From contig JAFUSU010000007.1 of the NCBI GenBank assembly GCA_017467515.1, positions 1 through 37,649 on the forward strand: 37,649 nucleotides of DNA, read 5' to 3'. A program made the position numbers and the translations under genes. This document shows, piece by piece, positions 16,231-24,284 of the stretch. Under the pieces are notes generated by a model that saw nothing but the letters and a program-made list of their open reading frames with translations, had not been told where the DNA came from and did no database searches. Within the stretch, counting starts at the first letter, position 1, and each line of letters starts with the position of its first letter. This DNA comes from Alphaproteobacteria bacterium (lineage in GTDB: Bacteria; Pseudomonadota; Alphaproteobacteria; RF32; CAG-239).

Positions 16231-16259
16231 ATCAGGATACAACTCAGCTCGAACGGTTT
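16231..16259. repeat. 29-bp repeat of the ccrM 3' end, distal copy
   Basis: The 29 bases beginning ATCAGGATACAACTC are identical to 17101-17129, which encode the C-terminus of CcrM. The two copies lie 870 bases apart and enclose the unknown gene at 16282-16992. Read in the ccrM frame, this copy would end the protein as Leu-Tyr-Pro-Asp-Met-Ala and then a stop. It may therefore be the original ccrM end, displaced by an insertion that supplied a new one. Confidence 0.85.
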
Positions 16260-16281
16260 AGCTTAGATTATTTATAATTTA

Positions 16282-16992
16282 TTATCTATTATTTGCTAAA
16301 TCCATAACCGTTTTCTGTACCATTTTTTGTTCAGCAATAATTTTTTTCATATTATATGTGCCTTTCTGATTATCTTCCATTAAATTACTATAAAAATTAC
16401 TTTTGCTAAACTCGTTGCCTTTTTCATTAAGACCAATCCATATTGCGGATTCTGCAAAATATTGAGGCTTAAAATATTTACCGATTGATGGAGGCAATTC
16501 AATTTCATCAAAACTACGGACATACTCTTCCAGTTGATAATCACCACTTAGTGAGAAAGCTGGAAGATCGAATCTACCTTTCCTTTGGGGAGCTTCTTGT
16601 TTTTTATACCGGGAAACGGCATATCTTCCTAAACCGTGACCATCCGAAACACAAATGCCTTCACCAGTTTTTGTGTTAACAACCATAAAACTTTGCGTGG
16701 TACATCCGAAATACACATCCGACATAACACAACGACCTTTTAATTCTTTTGGATTAAGCCCAAAACCGCTCGCAACAGATAGTACCTTTTGGTCTGTTAT
16801 CAGAGAATCAATAACTTGAGGCGTACCCTTTTGCATTAATTCTACATTGTTCTTTTTATTAACATCTGCTTGTGTTGTATTTTGTGCATTTGTACCGGGA
16901 GTTACAGCCATAATTCCAGCTAATGCGATTGTTTTTTTATATTTATTTAATCTTTCAAAAGTTTTTTTAACCGTTTCGCTTACTGTACTCAT
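16282..16992 (-). CDS. Predicted secreted protein, unknown function (cargo between ccrM repeats)
   Basis: The 236-residue product has a basic N-terminus and a hydrophobic stretch (IALAGIMAVTPG) that ends with a plausible cleavage after TNA, so it is probably exported, with a rather long n-region. The mature part has three cysteines (CVMSDVYFGC and GICVSDGHG) and a Lys-rich C-terminal helix. No family is recognised. The ATG at 16992 is preferred over 17004 because GGAGGG lies 5 bases before it. It has its own strong promoter at 17025-17053, and both ends are bounded by 29-bp ccrM-derived repeats, consistent with a self-contained acquired cassette. Confidence 0.65.
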   Translation of the reverse strand: MSTVSETVKKTFERLNKYKKTIALAGIMAVTPGTNAQNTTQADVNKKNNVELMQKGTPQVIDSLITDQKVLSVASGFGLNPKELKGRCVMSDVYFGCTTQSFMVVNTKTGEGICVSDGHGLGRYAVSRYKKQEAPQRKGRFDLPAFSLSGDYQLEEYVRSFDEIELPPSIGKYFKPQYFAESAIWIGLNEKGNEFSKSNFYSNLMEDNQKGTYNMKKIIAEQKMVQKTVMDLANNR

Positions 16993-17024
16993 TTTTCCCT
17001 CCATTATATCTTCTTTTAAAACAA

Positions 17025-17053
17025 ATTATATCACACACAATATTTTTTGTCTA
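17025..17053 (-). promoter_or_regulatory. Strong promoter for the cassette gene
   Basis: On the minus strand TAGACA (plus 17048-17053) and a perfect TATAAT (plus 17025-17030) are spaced by 17 bases. It lies between the ccrM stop and the cassette gene, so that gene does not need ccrM transcription. Confidence 0.75.
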
Positions 17054-17091
17054 TACTTTTAAAATCTTACTTTGATAGATAAACCACAAAT

Positions 17092-18219
<1,128 letters not shown>

Positions 18220-18290
18220 TTACATCCAATGTTGTTAATATAGACCTTGATTGGTTATAAAATTATTAACGTCACATTCCTTCAAAAAAC

Positions 18291-18316
18291 AAAAAAAAGG
18301 CGCTAAAAGCGCCTTT
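18291..18316 (-). terminator. Terminator after rpmG
   Basis: AAAGGCGC and GCGCCTTT form a perfect 8-bp stem around TAAAA. On the minus strand it ends in a run of eight T, so it terminates rpmG upstream of the ccrM gene. Confidence 0.88.
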
Positions 18317-18343
18317 AAAAACTCTAAACACCGACAGAATAGA

Positions 18344-18511
18344 TTACTTTAATTTCTTTTCAACAAATTCTTCGTGTTTTTTAGATTTCTTATCATATTT
18401 TTTAAGAGACAATTTTTCCGGATGAGTTCTTGGATTTTTTTCAGCCAAATAGAATGAACCGGTACCGGCTGTACTCTCTAATTTTACTTTAACTTTTACT
18501 GCTTTTGCCAT
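18344..18511 (-). CDS. rpmG: 50S ribosomal protein L33
   Basis: This 55-residue protein begins MAKAVKVKVKLESTAGTG and contains SFYLAEKNPRTHPEKL, a recognisable alphaproteobacterial L33. It lacks the zinc-binding cysteine pairs of the C+ form, so it is a zinc-independent type. It is rich in Lys, as expected for a ribosomal protein. The gene has its own promoter at 18557-18584 and terminator at 18291-18316, so it is a single-gene unit between ccrM and a small membrane-protein gene. Confidence 0.92.
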   Translation of the reverse strand: MAKAVKVKVKLESTAGTGSFYLAEKNPRTHPEKLSLKKYDKKSKKHEEFVEKKLK

Positions 18512-18556
18512 TTTTTTACACTCTTATTGATGGTTAATTTTAATTGTTTATTGCGT

Positions 18557-18584
18557 AATATACATATTTCCGCCGTCTTGTCAA
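18557..18584 (-). promoter_or_regulatory. rpmG promoter
   Basis: On the minus strand a perfect TTGACA (plus 18579-18584) and TATATT (plus 18557-18562) are spaced by 16 bases, about 45 bases before the rpmG start codon. Confidence 0.7.
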
Positions 18585-18698
18585 CCATAATTTATCATTA
18601 CGGCATAAAATTTTATGACAAAAATTAATTTTGTCTATTGATTTATAATTAAAATTGTGATATTTTGTTTTTCAAATCAGTATTAAACGCAAATAATT

Positions 18699-18971
18699 AT
18701 GTTTATGAAGCAAAAAAAACAAGAGCCGACACTTTTGCAAATTGCAATAAGTTTGGCAATCTCATCTCTGATGGGGTGGATGGTGTATAACGGGCTGGAA
18801 AAGCTCATTGATGAGCTGATTAAAGCTACACTTCACAGCTGGCTTGCGACACCGGTATTAATAGGATCAACACTTGCCGTCTGCTCGCTTATTCCGGCAA
18901 CTGTTTGGGCGGCCTATAAAATGGCGAAAAAAATGGCAGAACAAAATGAAAAAGAAGCTTCCGACATTTAG
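18699..18971 (+). CDS. Small two-helix membrane protein, unknown function
   Basis: The 90-residue product has two hydrophobic segments (about residues 14-32 and 51-72) separated by an amphipathic stretch, and a Lys/Glu-rich cytoplasmic tail. It resembles short DUF-type inner-membrane proteins and has no recognisable enzyme motif. Two in-frame ATG codons lie six bases apart (18699 and 18705), and neither has a Shine-Dalgarno sequence. It converges with the DUF1796-like gene, overlapping by 4 bases. Confidence 0.55.
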   Translation: MFMKQKKQEPTLLQIAISLAISSLMGWMVYNGLEKLIDELIKATLHSWLATPVLIGSTLAVCSLIPATVWAAYKMAKKMAEQNEKEASDI

Positions 18972-19795
18972 TCTGAAGCTTTTTTATTTTGCTTAAGAAG
19001 CAAATTTTGAATCTGTTTCTTTGTAAATTCAGCAACGCCCTGTTCAAATGATAATCCGTCCGATGTATATTTTGTAAACTTATCCATATGACGATATCCT
19101 TTAGGGTAATTTTGCTGATATGTTGCAATCTCTTTATTTATTCCTTCCGGCAAAGGCGCATTAAATACCATATAAACCAGTTTAAATGCTTTATGGGCGC
19201 ATAATTTATTTAATATTTCATATAATTTATTAATGTCGGAAGCGTCAACTTCTCCATCGCGGTAGCAAAAAAAGAGACAAGGTTTATTATCTTCAATAAC
19301 CTCATATAAATTTTGAATTCTTTGACGGTACCTTTCTTCAAAAAGTTTTCTGTCATTTTCAAGATCGTGGACAAACAATATATTTTTCTGAGGATTAACC
19401 CAATATTGCTTTTCTTTATCATATTCTATATCATCAAAATATGACTTAAATTTTGTTTCCAAAAGGCTATTCACCGTTTTAAGCGGATGAATGGATATAT
19501 CAAAAGGCATCGTTTTTTCTCCATCTGCTTTTCTTGGTTTTAGTCCCCAATAGCTAAATGTCATACGTCCGAAACAATTTTCTCCTAAAGAAATGAGATG
19601 ATAGCTTCCATCATTCAATTTTTTGTTTTCACCGTAATAACGATTGAATACTTGTTCACAGCGATATTGCTCCGTATTCAAGAATTTATGGATAAAGTTT
19701 TCAACTTTTTGGCGCTTTTCTTTTCTCTTTTCCGAATTTATAATCGGCAATGTTATTATTTTTGCGATTCTTCGAATAATCTTTTTAGTCGTCAT
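18968..19795 (-). CDS. DUF1796-like putative papain-like cysteine peptidase
   Basis: The 275-residue protein resembles the DUF1796 family, a predicted cysteine-peptidase fold often found near polysaccharide genes. Visible family features are SLGENCFGR near residues 69-77 (Cys74 as the presumed nucleophile), MPFDISIHPLKTV, FVHDLEND, and CLFFCYRDGE. The N-terminus is strongly basic. Function in this family is not established experimentally to my knowledge. The start overlaps the end of queH by 11 bases, so the two are probably cotranscribed. Confidence 0.7.
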   Translation of the reverse strand: MTTKKIIRRIAKIITLPIINSEKRKEKRQKVENFIHKFLNTEQYRCEQVFNRYYGENKKLNDGSYHLISLGENCFGRMTFSYWGLKPRKADGEKTMPFDISIHPLKTVNSLLETKFKSYFDDIEYDKEKQYWVNPQKNILFVHDLENDRKLFEERYRQRIQNLYEVIEDNKPCLFFCYRDGEVDASDINKLYEILNKLCAHKAFKLVYMVFNAPLPEGINKEIATYQQNYPKGYRHMDKFTKYTSDGLSFEQGVAEFTKKQIQNLLLKQNKKASD

Positions 19796-20351
19796 TTTTT
19801 CTATCCCCTCTTATCGTACAACCACAATAATCTTGAGCATACAAATTTAATTCTTTGATTAACTGCATCCGACGTTCCTGCATTCCGCCTTTACGTCCTT
19901 CAATCTCGATATATGAAACACCGGTTTCTTTAGAGGCTTGCTCTGCGGCTTGATTTACCTGTGTCAAATTTTTATACCGAGAAACGCCTAAAACAGAGGC
20001 GACTCCCAAACACCCCTCTTGTTTAGCATATTCCATTACCCTTTTTAAGCGCATATAAAAACAAATACTGCAACGTGCTCCTCGTTCCGGCTCATTTTCG
20101 AGCCCTTTTGTTAAAGCACACCACCGCTCATTGTCATATTCAAGTTCAATAAAAGGAATCTTATATATATCACAAACACGCTTATTTTCATCACAGCGTT
20201 TACGGTATTCTTCATACGGACGAATATTCGGATTGTAAAACACAACCGTAAACGCTTTTTGCTCTTGAGCCAATTTTTCGATAACAGCACAAGAACAAGG
20301 TCCGCAGCAAGACAGTAATAACAAAGATTTATTTTTATTTGTTTCTATCAT
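19785..20351 (-). CDS. queH: Epoxyqueuosine reductase QueH
   Basis: This 188-residue enzyme catalyses the last step of queuosine synthesis, reducing epoxyqueuosine to queuosine in tRNA, and replaces the cobalamin-dependent QueG. Its metal-site cysteines are visible: SCCGPCS near residues 13-19, GARCSICFYMRL near 85-96 and YCGC near the C-terminus. FYNPNIRPYEEY is a family signature. The ATG at 20351 is selected because AGGAGAG lies four bases upstream; the longer frame adds 15 atypical residues. It lies downstream of the LysR gene, and a short hairpin covers the ribosome site. Confidence 0.88.
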   Translation of the reverse strand: MIETNKNKSLLLLSCCGPCSCAVIEKLAQEQKAFTVVFYNPNIRPYEEYRKRCDENKRVCDIYKIPFIELEYDNERWCALTKGLENEPERGARCSICFYMRLKRVMEYAKQEGCLGVASVLGVSRYKNLTQVNQAAEQASKETGVSYIEIEGRKGGMQERRMQLIKELNLYAQDYCGCTIRGDRKNDD

Positions 20352-20356
20352 AAGCT

Positions 20357-20397
20357 CTCCTATTACGGAGATACCTTTTTGACACTTAATTGTCAAA
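20357..20397 (-). promoter_or_regulatory. Hairpins in the lysR-queH gap, one over the ribosome site
   Basis: On the minus strand TTTGACA and TGTCAAA form a perfect 7-bp stem (plus 20378-20397). Directly downstream CTCC-GTAATA-GGAG (plus 20357-20370) pairs the queH Shine-Dalgarno bases. The pair could be alternative structures controlling translation of queH. It does not match the preQ1 riboswitch core that I know. Confidence 0.35.
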
Positions 20398-20402
20398 CTT
20401 TT

Positions 20403-21287
20403 TTATAAGCTCTCAATCATTTTCTTATAATAGTTCAAAACAACTCTAACCTTCGGAATATCTTTACGCGATTTATGGCTCACCAAATAGAGTTTATTAT
20501 TTGTCGGACAATCCAAATAATCTAAACAAACCAGTCGTTCTTCCATTTTATCCGAATAAAAAGGCATCATTCCGATACCTCCGCCGTTTACCGCTACATC
20601 ATTAACCATAGATTCATTATTTGTGAAAGATATTCCTTTGCAAAATTTTGATTTATAATGTGTCATATTACTCATATCTTTCCATTTGTTTCTGACAATA
20701 ATCAAGTGGTGATTTTTAACTAAATCATTTAAATCTTTCGGATAAGAATTAATATTTAAATATTCTTGCGTGGCAAAAAATTTACAAGGAATATTTCTGG
20801 AAGCAATGACAACCAAATCGTCTCCTTCCGGAATTTCATAGCTTAAACTAATGTCATACCGAATATCTGCCATATTCGGCGGACCGATAACATTATCAAC
20901 ACATAAGGTAATCTCCGGATACTGCTGATATAATTCTTGGACGGCTTTAGCACAAATCAGACCTCTTACGTTAAGATCATAAACAATATGAACCTCTCCT
21001 TTCATATCGGATTCTGAGACTTTGATTGTATAAAGGTTGTCAAGACACTGCTTTATATATTTTATATTCTCGACAACTTTTTCCCCCTGCGCCGTCAAAG
21101 AACATCCTTTTTCTGAGGTTGTCAAAACCTGTACGCCGATTTCTTCTTCTAAAATGCGGATATATTTATCCAAAGTATCCAACGACACATTAAGATACTT
21201 TGCAGCGTTACGCTTGCTCGTTTGCAACCTAACCGCGTATAACATTATTACACCTTCAATATTTGTCAGGTCTTTTTTGCTAAACAT
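20403..21287 (-). CDS. LysR family transcriptional regulator
   Basis: The 294-residue regulator has an N-terminal winged helix-turn-helix (TSKRNAAKYLNVSLDTLDKYIRILEEEIGVQVL, about residues 24-56) followed by an alpha/beta effector-binding domain of usual length. The ATG at 21287 is preferred because GGAGAG precedes it. Its target and inducer are not evident. It lies upstream of queH on the same strand and diverges from the SIMPL gene at 21491, which is a plausible target given the shared 200-base intergenic region. Confidence 0.8.
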   Translation of the reverse strand: MFSKKDLTNIEGVIMLYAVRLQTSKRNAAKYLNVSLDTLDKYIRILEEEIGVQVLTTSEKGCSLTAQGEKVVENIKYIKQCLDNLYTIKVSESDMKGEVHIVYDLNVRGLICAKAVQELYQQYPEITLCVDNVIGPPNMADIRYDISLSYEIPEGDDLVVIASRNIPCKFFATQEYLNINSYPKDLNDLVKNHHLIIVRNKWKDMSNMTHYKSKFCKGISFTNNESMVNDVAVNGGGIGMMPFYSDKMEERLVCLDYLDCPTNNKLYLVSHKSRKDIPKVRVVLNYYKKMIESL

Positions 21288-21490
21288 TGTTCTCTCCTGC
21301 AAAACTTTGCAAATAATAAAACAGCGTCACCTATTGTGTCAACACATTTTACAACTTATTGTGGTATATTTTAAATCTTTCTATATTGTATTAAATAATC
21401 ATTCGTTTATAAATATCAACTATTGAATACAACATTTATTTGTGCTATATCACTTTTTAGATAACAACACTTTGAATAAAGGAAAATAAA

Positions 21491-22213
21491 ATGTCAGAAA
21501 AATATAAACTTGCCAGTGTCATTTTGGCTTTCGGTATAGCTCTTGGCGGTTTTTTCCCAGGCTACTACTATTACCAATCTCAGCTTGAAAACAGAACCGT
21601 TACCGTTAAAGGATTGGCTGAAATGAACGTTAAAGCCAATCTGGCAATTTGGAAAATCAAATTTAAGACAACAGGTAATGATTTAGCTCTTATCCAGAAA
21701 AAAATGGATAGTGATTTAGCTTCCATTAAAGCTTATTTGTTGCAAAAAGGTTTTCAAGCTTCGGAAATTATTATCGGACGTATGAATACCAATGATTTGA
21801 TGACTAATCCTTATCGCGATGCCAAAGCAGAAGATTCTCGCTATATTCTTGACCAAACAATCACTGTTCGTTCTGAAAATGTTGAGCAGACCGAAACGGC
21901 TCTGCGGGAAATCGGCTCTTTAGTTGCTCAAGGCATTATTTTTGATACGCAGGATTATAGTTCTCCGATTTCTTATTTATTCACCGGTTTAAATCAAATT
22001 AAACCGCAGATGCTTGAACAAGCCACTCAAAATGCTAAACAAGCGGCTGAAGAATTTGCTAAAAGTTCCGGCAGTACCGTTGGAAAAATTAAAAATGCTA
22101 ACCAAGGTGTCTTTTCCATTTTGCCCAGAGAGCAAATTCCGGGGGCTAACGAAACAGACCAAATTGAAAAAACAGTGCGTGTGGTTTCCACTGTCGTTTA
22201 TTACTTAAATTAA
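21491..22213 (+). CDS. SIMPL domain (DUF541) periplasmic protein
   Basis: This 240-residue protein has an N-terminal hydrophobic segment (about residues 7-27, a signal anchor or signal peptide) followed by a SIMPL domain that starts at RTVTVKGLAEMNVKA. The end shows the typical VRVVSTVVYYL strand. SIMPL proteins such as YggE and BP26 form periplasmic ring assemblies; several are linked to oxidative-stress tolerance, without a known enzyme activity. AAAGGAAA precedes the ATG. The gene ends in a strong terminator shared with the convergent merR gene. Confidence 0.85.
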   Translation: MSEKYKLASVILAFGIALGGFFPGYYYYQSQLENRTVTVKGLAEMNVKANLAIWKIKFKTTGNDLALIQKKMDSDLASIKAYLLQKGFQASEIIIGRMNTNDLMTNPYRDAKAEDSRYILDQTITVRSENVEQTETALREIGSLVAQGIIFDTQDYSSPISYLFTGLNQIKPQMLEQATQNAKQAAEEFAKSSGSTVGKIKNANQGVFSILPREQIPGANETDQIEKTVRVVSTVVYYLN

Positions 22214-22233
22214 TCTTAAGGCTAAATTAAAGA

Positions 22234-22264
22234 AAAGGTTCGTTTTTATAACGAACCTTTTTTC
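22234..22264. terminator. Bidirectional terminator between SIMPL and merR
   Basis: AAAGGTTCGTT and AACGAACCTTT form an 11-bp stem with a 5-base loop and T-runs on the plus strand. The AAAA flank on the left serves the convergent merR transcript. Confidence 0.85.
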
Positions 22265-22692
22265 TATTTTTTGAATAATCTTTCTTTTTCTGCTGCTAAT
22301 TTTTTATTGCGCAAATAAATATCTTTTTCTCCGTTTTTAATGGCTTCTTGATAATAGCGGATTTTAAAGTCTATCCGTTCCATATTTTGCCTAATCTCTT
22401 GCATTTGTTTTTCTAAATTAAGTTTTTGATTTTCAAAGAGTTTCATTCTTTCTTGTAAAGTTGTCTCCCCTTGAGCGCACAAATCGAAATAATGTTTAAT
22501 ATCTTTTAAGCGCAAGCCGGTTGCTTTCAAACATTCAATGATTGTCAATCGGTTCAAATCTTCTTCACTAAATCGACGCAGTCCCACCGAATTTTTTCGA
22601 ATCTTTCCTAACAATCCCTCTTTATCATAATAACGCAGAGTATGTGTTGTTAACCCCTGACGCTCTGCAACTTGTCCGATAGAATATTCCAT
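22264..22692 (-). CDS. MerR family transcriptional regulator
   Basis: The 142-residue protein has the MerR winged helix: SIGQVAERQGLTTHTLRYYDKEGLL at residues 4-28, then RRFSEEDLNRL. A long coiled-coil dimerisation helix and a Lys-rich C-terminus follow. The C-terminal metal-binding cysteines of ZntR/CueR-type sensors are missing, so it groups with the aldehyde- or thiol-stress type (AdhR/NmlR-like). The ATG at 22692 is chosen because AGGAGAAA precedes it. Its own promoter has the 19-base spacer expected for MerR control (see 22713-22743). Confidence 0.85.
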   Translation of the reverse strand: MEYSIGQVAERQGLTTHTLRYYDKEGLLGKIRKNSVGLRRFSEEDLNRLTIIECLKATGLRLKDIKHYFDLCAQGETTLQERMKLFENQKLNLEKQMQEIRQNMERIDFKIRYYQEAIKNGEKDIYLRNKKLAAEKERLFKK

Positions 22693-22712
22693 AGTTTTTC
22701 TCCTATATGACA

Positions 22713-22743
22713 AGAATAAAACTTAGAGGTTACTTTAAGTCAA
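22713..22743 (-). promoter_or_regulatory. MerR-type promoter with 19-bp spacer and dyad
   Basis: On the minus strand TTGACT (plus 22738-22743) and TATTCT (plus 22713-22718) are 19 bases apart, longer than usual and typical of MerR-controlled promoters. The spacer region contains the inverted repeat ACTTA...TAAGT. This suggests the regulator controls its own gene. Confidence 0.65.
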
Positions 22744-22759
22744 GAAAAAAATACAATCT

Positions 22760-23311
22760 TTATATTTTAATATTATTGATAATTTGGCAGGCATCTTCCG
22801 AAATTTGAGATGGCGTTGCTTTCAGGCATTTTAAAGCGTGTGTTGAAAATTCCTGCCATACCTTTGTATCTGAATGGCGGTGTCTGTCATAATAAGCGGC
22901 CGTTAAAACCGTATCCAGTTTATCTAAACTTTTAACAAAGCGAGCTTCTTCCGTTTCTCTGGCTTCAAATTCTTTAAACCATTCCACCAAACAGGGCATA
23001 TCTAAATAGCGGCTGATTTCAGTAATAGCGGTGAGTTCGCTGTTATATTTTTCCTGCTCCGTTTTTTCTCCGGGAGTTGGATCACCGGCTATAATTTCCT
23101 GTAAATCGTGCGTCAGAGCCAACTCCAGACAATGCAATTTATCAACAGCATAGTCCGAAGCTAAAAACAGCACCAAAAACGCGGTTGAAAACATATGATC
23201 GCCATCGCTCTCCGGAGCTGGAACATCTCGTTTGAGCCAACCGCTCCGGCGCAAATCTTTAACTTGTCCGAGTAATTCAATTAAATTTGAAATTCTTTCA
23301 TTTTGAGTCAT
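22760..23311 (-). CDS. HD-domain phosphohydrolase (HDDC2/YfbR-like 5'-nucleotidase)
   Basis: This 183-residue protein has an N-terminal RRSGWLKRDVPAPES segment, the metal motif residues His in GDHMFST (near residue 38), HD in LTHDLQE, and a later KLDTVLTAAYYD motif. This matches small HD hydrolases that remove phosphate from deoxyribonucleoside monophosphates. The order of motifs fits the HDDC2 family better than general HD proteins. It stands alone, 67 bases upstream of the merR start on the same strand, with no strong ribosome site visible. Confidence 0.8.
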   Translation of the reverse strand: MTQNERISNLIELLGQVKDLRRSGWLKRDVPAPESDGDHMFSTAFLVLFLASDYAVDKLHCLELALTHDLQEIIAGDPTPGEKTEQEKYNSELTAITEISRYLDMPCLVEWFKEFEARETEEARFVKSLDKLDTVLTAAYYDRHRHSDTKVWQEFSTHALKCLKATPSQISEDACQIINNIKI

Positions 23312-23467
23312 TTCTTACAATACCATATTAACCAACATACTGTTGTTATATTCTCATAAAAAAGTAAATTTTCTTTTTATTTATGACAATAATTCAAAGA
23401 AAAGTAGCGAATATACCCACTGCGCAAAACGTCCACTGATATAAATACTTTCATTTTTCTTCCACCT

Positions 23468-24026
23468 CTAAAAAAGGAATATACTTAAATAATTTATATC
23501 GTCTTCTATACCACAATACCAATTTTTTTGTTTAGAAACTTCAACCTGTATACACTTTCGAGCATATATTTCTTTATTGAGCTGTCTATCACAACTTAAA
23601 AAACTTTCCACATTTATTCGGAGTAACAGTTAAAACAATAATCTTATCACTATAAGCAGAAAGATACTCCACAAAGTTTTCAAATAATCTTTTATACTTA
23701 TTTGCATCATCTTTATTCTCAGCAACATTCAAATAATAACCATGCTTACCACCTATATTAATAAGTATCATATCATAGGGGTACAAAGTATTCTTAAAAA
23801 AAGCTTTAAATATATGATAAAAACACGGATCTTCCCATAATGAAGAAGTCCCTATAAAATCACAAGCATATTCTTCCAAACGATAACTTAATTCACGCCT
23901 TATTTCTCGAGAAACACCATCTCCAATCATCAATAATCTTTTTTGATTAGGATTGTGACAGCTTTCAACCCAAGTATTTGTCCATTCAATATGTTCTCTG
24001 TTTTTGTTATATCAAACGACACACAT
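23468..24026 (-). pseudogene. Broken SGNH-like hydrolase gene
   Basis: An ORF begins with ATG at 24026 (AAGGA 6 bases upstream) but meets TGA at codon 5 (plus 24012-24014). Beyond it the frame is open and coherent, with an SGNH-like block (RLLMIGDGVSRE, then DFIGTSS, YDMILINIGGKHGYY and TVTP). At a run of six T near 23600 the frame ends early. Shifting by one base restores a coherent tail (NKEIYARKC, QKNWYCGIEDD) to a stop at 23468. The catalytic GDS serine appears as Gly. A nonsense change plus a frameshift make this a pseudogene in the glycan locus. TGA is used as a normal stop elsewhere in the window. Confidence 0.7.
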
Positions 24027-24284
24027 ATAATCCTTATTTATAACATTTTTTGAGTAATATACAAAAAATGAATACCACAAAAAGAATAGATAACTAACTC
24101 TTTTTCTGGAATACATTTTCGCTTCAAAACAAAAATTCCTAATAATCGCCATGTTTTTTTATTATTAAAAGATTTTGAGCTTAAAATAGGAAAAATATAA
24201 AAATATGAATTATCGTTATAATACAAAGTAAGTCTGTATCGGTTGCACAGACTCTAACAAAAAAACGAACTCTATCCTTGCAAT
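24027..24284. other. Gap with possible gene debris upstream of the broken SGNH gene
   Basis: No intact gene is seen. On the minus strand 24038-24226 is an open frame containing KTWRLLGIFVLKRK. This resembles the LGI-type hydrophobic linker in polysaccharide enzymes, such as LGITIKVKRK in the neighbouring fusion protein. It may be the decayed N-terminal part of the SGNH gene or of a lost glycosyltransferase. The remaining bases show no promoter or terminator that I can defend. Confidence 0.35.

Noticed and set aside
20357..20397. preQ1 riboswitch before queH
   Set aside because: The short hairpins do not show the conserved C-rich loop and A-rich tail of the known preQ1 classes.
23340..23467. 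Remnant of an oxidoreductase-like gene with SGRFAQW on the minus strand
   Set aside because: The similarity is only a few residues long and the frame has no start, so it could be chance.
24012..24014. TGA in the SGNH-like gene read as tryptophan recoding
   Set aside because: The lysozyme, the first ppx paralogue and the hydrolase at 1655 all end in TGA, and Trp is encoded by TGG throughout, so TGA is a stop.
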